A stretch of DNA of 64,000 bases, taken from Paenibacillus arenosi. Its GTDB lineage: Bacteria > Bacillota > Bacilli > Paenibacillales > Paenibacillaceae. The DNA lies in the NCBI RefSeq assembly GCF_014841135.1, contig NZ_JACYTN010000001.1, positions 616,378-680,377 of the forward strand. The letters run 5' to 3'. A model generated the notes under the pieces. The model was not told the origin of the DNA. It saw only the letters and a list, made by a program, of their open reading frames with translations, and made no database searches. The translations under genes were made by a program, and so were the position numbers. Shown piece by piece: positions 60,944 through 64,000 of the stretch (position 1 is its first letter; the number at the start of each line of letters is the position of its first letter).

Positions 60944-61512
60944 AAAAACAAAAGTTCATGTTAGTTGTGATGTGCCTTTCTACAATTGTATTATTGACGG
61001 CATGCTCGAATGTTGATAAGAATGAGCTTAAAGATGAAGTTACGACTAGTCATGAAGAACAAAAAAATGTAAATAACACGGATTTTAAGAGTGCCAGTGC
61101 AAATAAACATGCGCTTGAAGATGAGATTAAGCCGGTTGATGAAAAACAAGACACAGGAACCAATACGTACTTTGGAAACTGGAAGATTAGTAAAGTAGCA
61201 GGATATGCACCGATTTATGTTGATACAGATGAGAGCACTAATATTGGTAAAAAAGCTTCCTATTCAGCACAATTAGCGCGATTTGACGACACTGAGATAA
61301 AGAATCCAATATATACGGAAAAGAAATATTCAAAATCGAAGTTCTTTGAAGGTTATAGAATTCAGTTGAGCGATATTGGTATTGATGATGAAGAGGTACG
61401 GATAATTGAAATAGTAGACGGGTCACGTATAGACTCAGCATTAATTATAAAAAATGAGCAAGCTTTGATATTTGGGTGGAATGGAATATTTTACGAGCTA
61501 AACAAGGAGTGA
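60940..61512 (+). CDS. Putative lipoprotein, 190 aa
   Basis: Signal with lipobox LLTAC (Cys22), a Lys/Asp/Glu-rich linker of about 60 residues, then a compact domain (TYFGNWKISKVAGYAPIYVD). GGAGG before the ATG; overlaps the TmrB-like gene by four bases. Function unknown. Confidence 0.75.
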   Translation: MKKQKFMLVVMCLSTIVLLTACSNVDKNELKDEVTTSHEEQKNVNNTDFKSASANKHALEDEIKPVDEKQDTGTNTYFGNWKISKVAGYAPIYVDTDESTNIGKKASYSAQLARFDDTEIKNPIYTEKKYSKSKFFEGYRIQLSDIGIDDEEVRIIEIVDGSRIDSALIIKNEQALIFGWNGIFYELNKE

Positions 61513-61539
61513 GTAAGTATATTCAAGATAAGAAGGTGA

Positions 61540-62091
61540 ATGTCAGTGAAAAATAAAAAATCAGTAGTTATTGAAGAATACAATGAAGAATGGCCAAAAG
61601 CATTCCATATAATTGAATCCATTTTATCAAAAAAACTTAATGATCTTGCCTTACGAATTGAGCACGTTGGAAGTACATCGGTCCCGAGGCTTGCAGCCAA
61701 GCCAATCATAGATGTTGATGTAGTAATTGAATCTATGGAGCATTTACCAGAGGTAATTAAAAAGCTAGATGAACTAGGATATGTTCATGAAGGTGATTTG
61801 GGCATTAAGAATAGAGAAGCATTTGCAAGAAAGGATGGTTATGTGCCTTACAGTAATGAAGGGATGGTAAAGCAAGAACATCATCTATATGTATGTAATA
61901 GAGAGAGTGAAGAACTAAAAAGACATATCTTGTTTCGAGAGATATTAAGAAAGTATCCTTTATTGGTTACTGAGTATACAAATGTAAAGAACCAACTGTC
62001 CCATACATTCAGAAACAATCGAACAGCATATACGGAAGGAAAGACAGAATTTATTACGCGGATCATGAATGAGTACAAAGATAGTTTGTGA
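61540..62091 (+). CDS. GrpB-family (UPF0157) nucleotidyltransferase-like protein
   Basis: 183 residues; RIEHVGSTSVPRLAAKPIID then DVDVVI is the family signature (nucleotidyltransferase fold with GS and DxD). AAGGTGA precedes; GTG two codons in is an alternative start. Role unknown. Confidence 0.88.
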   Translation: MSVKNKKSVVIEEYNEEWPKAFHIIESILSKKLNDLALRIEHVGSTSVPRLAAKPIIDVDVVIESMEHLPEVIKKLDELGYVHEGDLGIKNREAFARKDGYVPYSNEGMVKQEHHLYVCNRESEELKRHILFREILRKYPLLVTEYTNVKNQLSHTFRNNRTAYTEGKTEFITRIMNEYKDSL

Positions 62092-62221
62092 AATAATCGT
62101 ACTTTTATAAAGTAGGTGAATGCAACATGTATATACAAAGGTATATCATAGAGCCAGTCACACTTCACACCTAATTCTTTCGAATTCGTAGATCCAACAT
62201 GTTTAGGAAAGGATGAAATGA

Positions 62222-62674
62222 ATGAGTGTTAACAATCCTATAGGCGAATATGATTTTGTGATCCAGTCAAAAGATAGTAAATCAAAAATTATATTTACTT
62301 TCGTAGAACTCGAAGTGGAGCATCTTTCTTCAATAAATTATATTGTGAACATAATAGATCGTGGTTTCTCTGGCGAGGTAGATGTTTGGATTGAGCAAGA
62401 AGTGTTGAATGATTTTATTGAGAAATTTAAAGAAGCCAATAATAAGCGAGCAGAGGTATTAAATCTAAGATCAATGTCTCCAGAGGAGATGGAAGTCAGG
62501 TTTATTAGTCAAAAAAATGGCCGTTGTGAGATCGCTTATTCAGTCAAGAGATCTGGATATTCGGAGAATACATTTGTTGAAACCCTATTAAAGGGTGCCT
62601 TCGAAATGGATAGTGAGTTCTTACATCTGCTAGAAGAGAAAATGAAAGAAATAAATAAAATGTTGAGGGTGTGA
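62222..62674 (+). CDS. Hypothetical protein, 150 aa, immunity-like
   Basis: MSVNNPIGEYDFVIQSKDSK; beta-rich front half and helical tail (FLHLLEEKMKEINKML). Size and composition resemble WapI/Imm-type immunity proteins but no firm match. AAGGA nine bases before the ATG; overlaps the next gene by four bases. Confidence 0.5.
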   Translation: MSVNNPIGEYDFVIQSKDSKSKIIFTFVELEVEHLSSINYIVNIIDRGFSGEVDVWIEQEVLNDFIEKFKEANNKRAEVLNLRSMSPEEMEVRFISQKNGRCEIAYSVKRSGYSENTFVETLLKGAFEMDSEFLHLLEEKMKEINKMLRV

Positions 62675-63360
62675 TAACTATCTCTTTAAGTGACGATGAA
62701 CTTATGCAAATTCAAGCAAAAACTTTGTATTTACTTGATGGCAATAAAATTGTAGGAATTAATGATCCTGGGCAGCAAGCAAACGTGCCATTAGTCTTTT
62801 TCGGAAGAACCAGAAACTCAATCTTTACATACTTTAGAACTGACTTACCTCAATCTCTAAAAGATGAAATTGATCAGCAGATCCGAACTGATCTTAATAT
62901 CATAGCGCTATGTAATATATTGCGTACATATAAGCAGCTTAAGCGTATTTGGATGGGGCCTGCTTATATGGTTCCTAAGCTGCCATCATTTATGAACCAG
63001 GATATTTGTATAATCACGGAATCAAATCGACATTATTTAAATAGATATTTCAATGATGTTAACGAACAATATGAACATAAAAGTCCAATTATCGCATTTA
63101 TCGATAACGGACACGCAGTGTCGGTTTGTTGCAGTGCCCGAAAATCCAACCAAGCGATAGAAGCGAGTTTATTTACGCTTGAGCAGCATAGGGGAAAAGG
63201 GATTGCACCTAATTTGGTAGCAATATGGAGTATGCAAGTAAGAAATCTTGGTTACATTCCACTTTACAGTACGTCATGGGATAATCTACATTCACAAAGA
63301 GTTGCTCAAAAACTAGGCTTAATTCAATACGGAATAGATGTGAATATAACTGGTGAATGA
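62671..63360 (+). CDS. GNAT-family N-acetyltransferase, FR47-like
   Basis: 229 residues from a GTG start overlapping the preceding stop. The N-terminal half is poorly conserved; the C-terminal half has ASLFTLEQHRGKGIAPNLVA (acetyl-CoA motif) and YSTSWDNLHSQRVAQKLGLI. Substrate unknown. Confidence 0.82.
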   Translation: MITISLSDDELMQIQAKTLYLLDGNKIVGINDPGQQANVPLVFFGRTRNSIFTYFRTDLPQSLKDEIDQQIRTDLNIIALCNILRTYKQLKRIWMGPAYMVPKLPSFMNQDICIITESNRHYLNRYFNDVNEQYEHKSPIIAFIDNGHAVSVCCSARKSNQAIEASLFTLEQHRGKGIAPNLVAIWSMQVRNLGYIPLYSTSWDNLHSQRVAQKLGLIQYGIDVNITGE

Positions 63361-63370
63361 GTAATAAGAT

Positions 63371-63828
63371 TCAATTGGTTAATTTCCAATAAATCATTTT
63401 ATCCGTGAGATTTACTCGTTGCATTCCTAATTTCTCAAGAACTTTAATAGATGGATGATTGTCTACAGCACATTCAGCTATCACATGTTTCACTTACTAG
63501 TTGAAAACGCCCAATTTACTAAGGCTTTAACACTCTCTGTTGCATAGCCATTATTTCGAGCTTCCGGCATGAAACCATAACCCACTTCAACAGTCTCCTT
63601 AACGGGTTTGCCTTTAAACCCAATATCACCAATTACTTCATTGGCATCTTTACTTATAACTAACCATACACCCCAACCTAATAAATCAGGATCAGTAATT
63701 AATTGTTCTATGTATAATTGAATATGCTTTTTATTGTTCATATAGTATGCGAAGATAGGAGTATGACTATGGACTATATCAATGGGGACTAATTCTAGTC
63801 GCTCTGAATGGATTTTCAATGATATCAC
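63371..63828 (-). pseudogene. Frameshifted GNAT acetyltransferase gene
   Basis: An open frame of 112 codons (MISLKIHSERLELVPIDIVH) covers the N-terminal two thirds of a GNAT, including VEVGYGFMPEARNNGYATES, and stops after NWAFSTSK. The missing tail follows in another frame and ends at 63371: VKHVIAECAVDNHPSIKVLE then KLGM, the usual GNAT C-terminal motif. A single-base shift near 63,490 explains it. A sequencing error cannot be excluded. Confidence 0.8.
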
Positions 63829-63877
63829 TCCATTTTAAGTTCGGTAAATACATAATAACAGTTATAGAAAGATGGTA

Positions 63878-64000
63878 TGGACTGTCAACAGTGAATCAGA
63901 CAACTTTTTTAAGGGCCTCTGCTTTGTACTGAACTGGCGTCATGTAGCCTAGTGTGCCATGAACACGATGTTTATTAAACCAGTTTACATAATCATATAA
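63878..64000 (-). mobile_element. IS3-family insertion sequence, right part, cut by window end
   Basis: On the minus strand the frame from the window end to the TGA at 63896-63898 reads LYDYVNWFNKHRVHGTLGYM then TPVQYKAEALKKVV-stop, the C-terminus of an IS150/IS3-type OrfB transposase (YNxxRxHxxLGYxTPxxY motif). TGGACTGTCAACAG at 63878 is a likely terminal inverted repeat. The rest of the element lies outside the window. Confidence 0.85.

Noticed and set aside
1..64000. tRNA or rRNA genes
   Set aside because: No cloverleaf-like or rRNA-like sequence was recognised by eye on either strand.

Overview
The window looks like chromosomal DNA of an endospore-forming Gram-positive bacterium, most likely Paenibacillaceae (Paenibacillus or Brevibacillus type). 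Supporting signs are a SpoIIM-type protein, PdaA and a second polysaccharide deacetylase, a Spo0E-type phosphatase, an SLH-domain surface protein, strong purine-rich ribosome binding sites, frequent TTG/GTG starts and many rho-independent terminators. Family names come from reading motifs by eye; no database search was run.

Bases 1-46,100 are ordinary chromosomal DNA with genes on both strands. In order they hold: the end of a radical-SAM/SPASM gene with two KAS III-like genes; a surface O-acylation module (MBOAT, SGNH protein, small membrane protein); SpoIIM; a strongly expressed-looking 55-aa peptide gene; a dicarboxylate symporter; a TetR-SMR-SMR efflux operon; a FrnE-like DsbA protein; a deleted lactonase pseudogene; a YdjM-like protein; a Na/Pi cotransporter; an IF-3 paralogue overlapping a two-component system; a metallophosphoesterase; two deacetylases; an FMN riboswitch controlling an EamA transporter; a 1,628-aa DUF11-repeat protein; Spo0E; several GNATs; an LPMO; a secreted phosphoesterase; an SLH protein; a divergent MocR/EamA pair; and an M28 peptidase.

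Bases 46,530 to about 60,350 are different. The DNA is visibly AT-richer, every gene is on the + strand, most products are small or unknown, and the genes are separated by a recurrent 117-168 bp element. The element begins with a YTAAC-type box, has inner boxes ATTCACG / CGTGAAT and a terminal hairpin, and ends with an AACGTTA box. In three gene units the box at the start of the unit is exactly complementary over 9-10 bases to the box that opens the next element, whereas the two ends of a single element do not match each other equally well. That is the defining arrangement of integron gene cassettes with attC sites. No integrase is present in the window. The region therefore resembles an integrase-less attC cassette array in a Firmicute and is the most interesting thing here. 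Its cargo (ParE-type toxin-antitoxin, GNAT, VOC, HAD, ABM, CAAX protease, TIMP-like, NUDIX and immunity-like proteins) also fits an integron array.

Towards the right the elements decay. From 60.3 to 63.4 kb there are further accessory + strand genes (TmrB-like, lipoprotein, GrpB, GNAT), then a frameshifted GNAT pseudogene, and the window ends inside an IS3-family insertion sequence.
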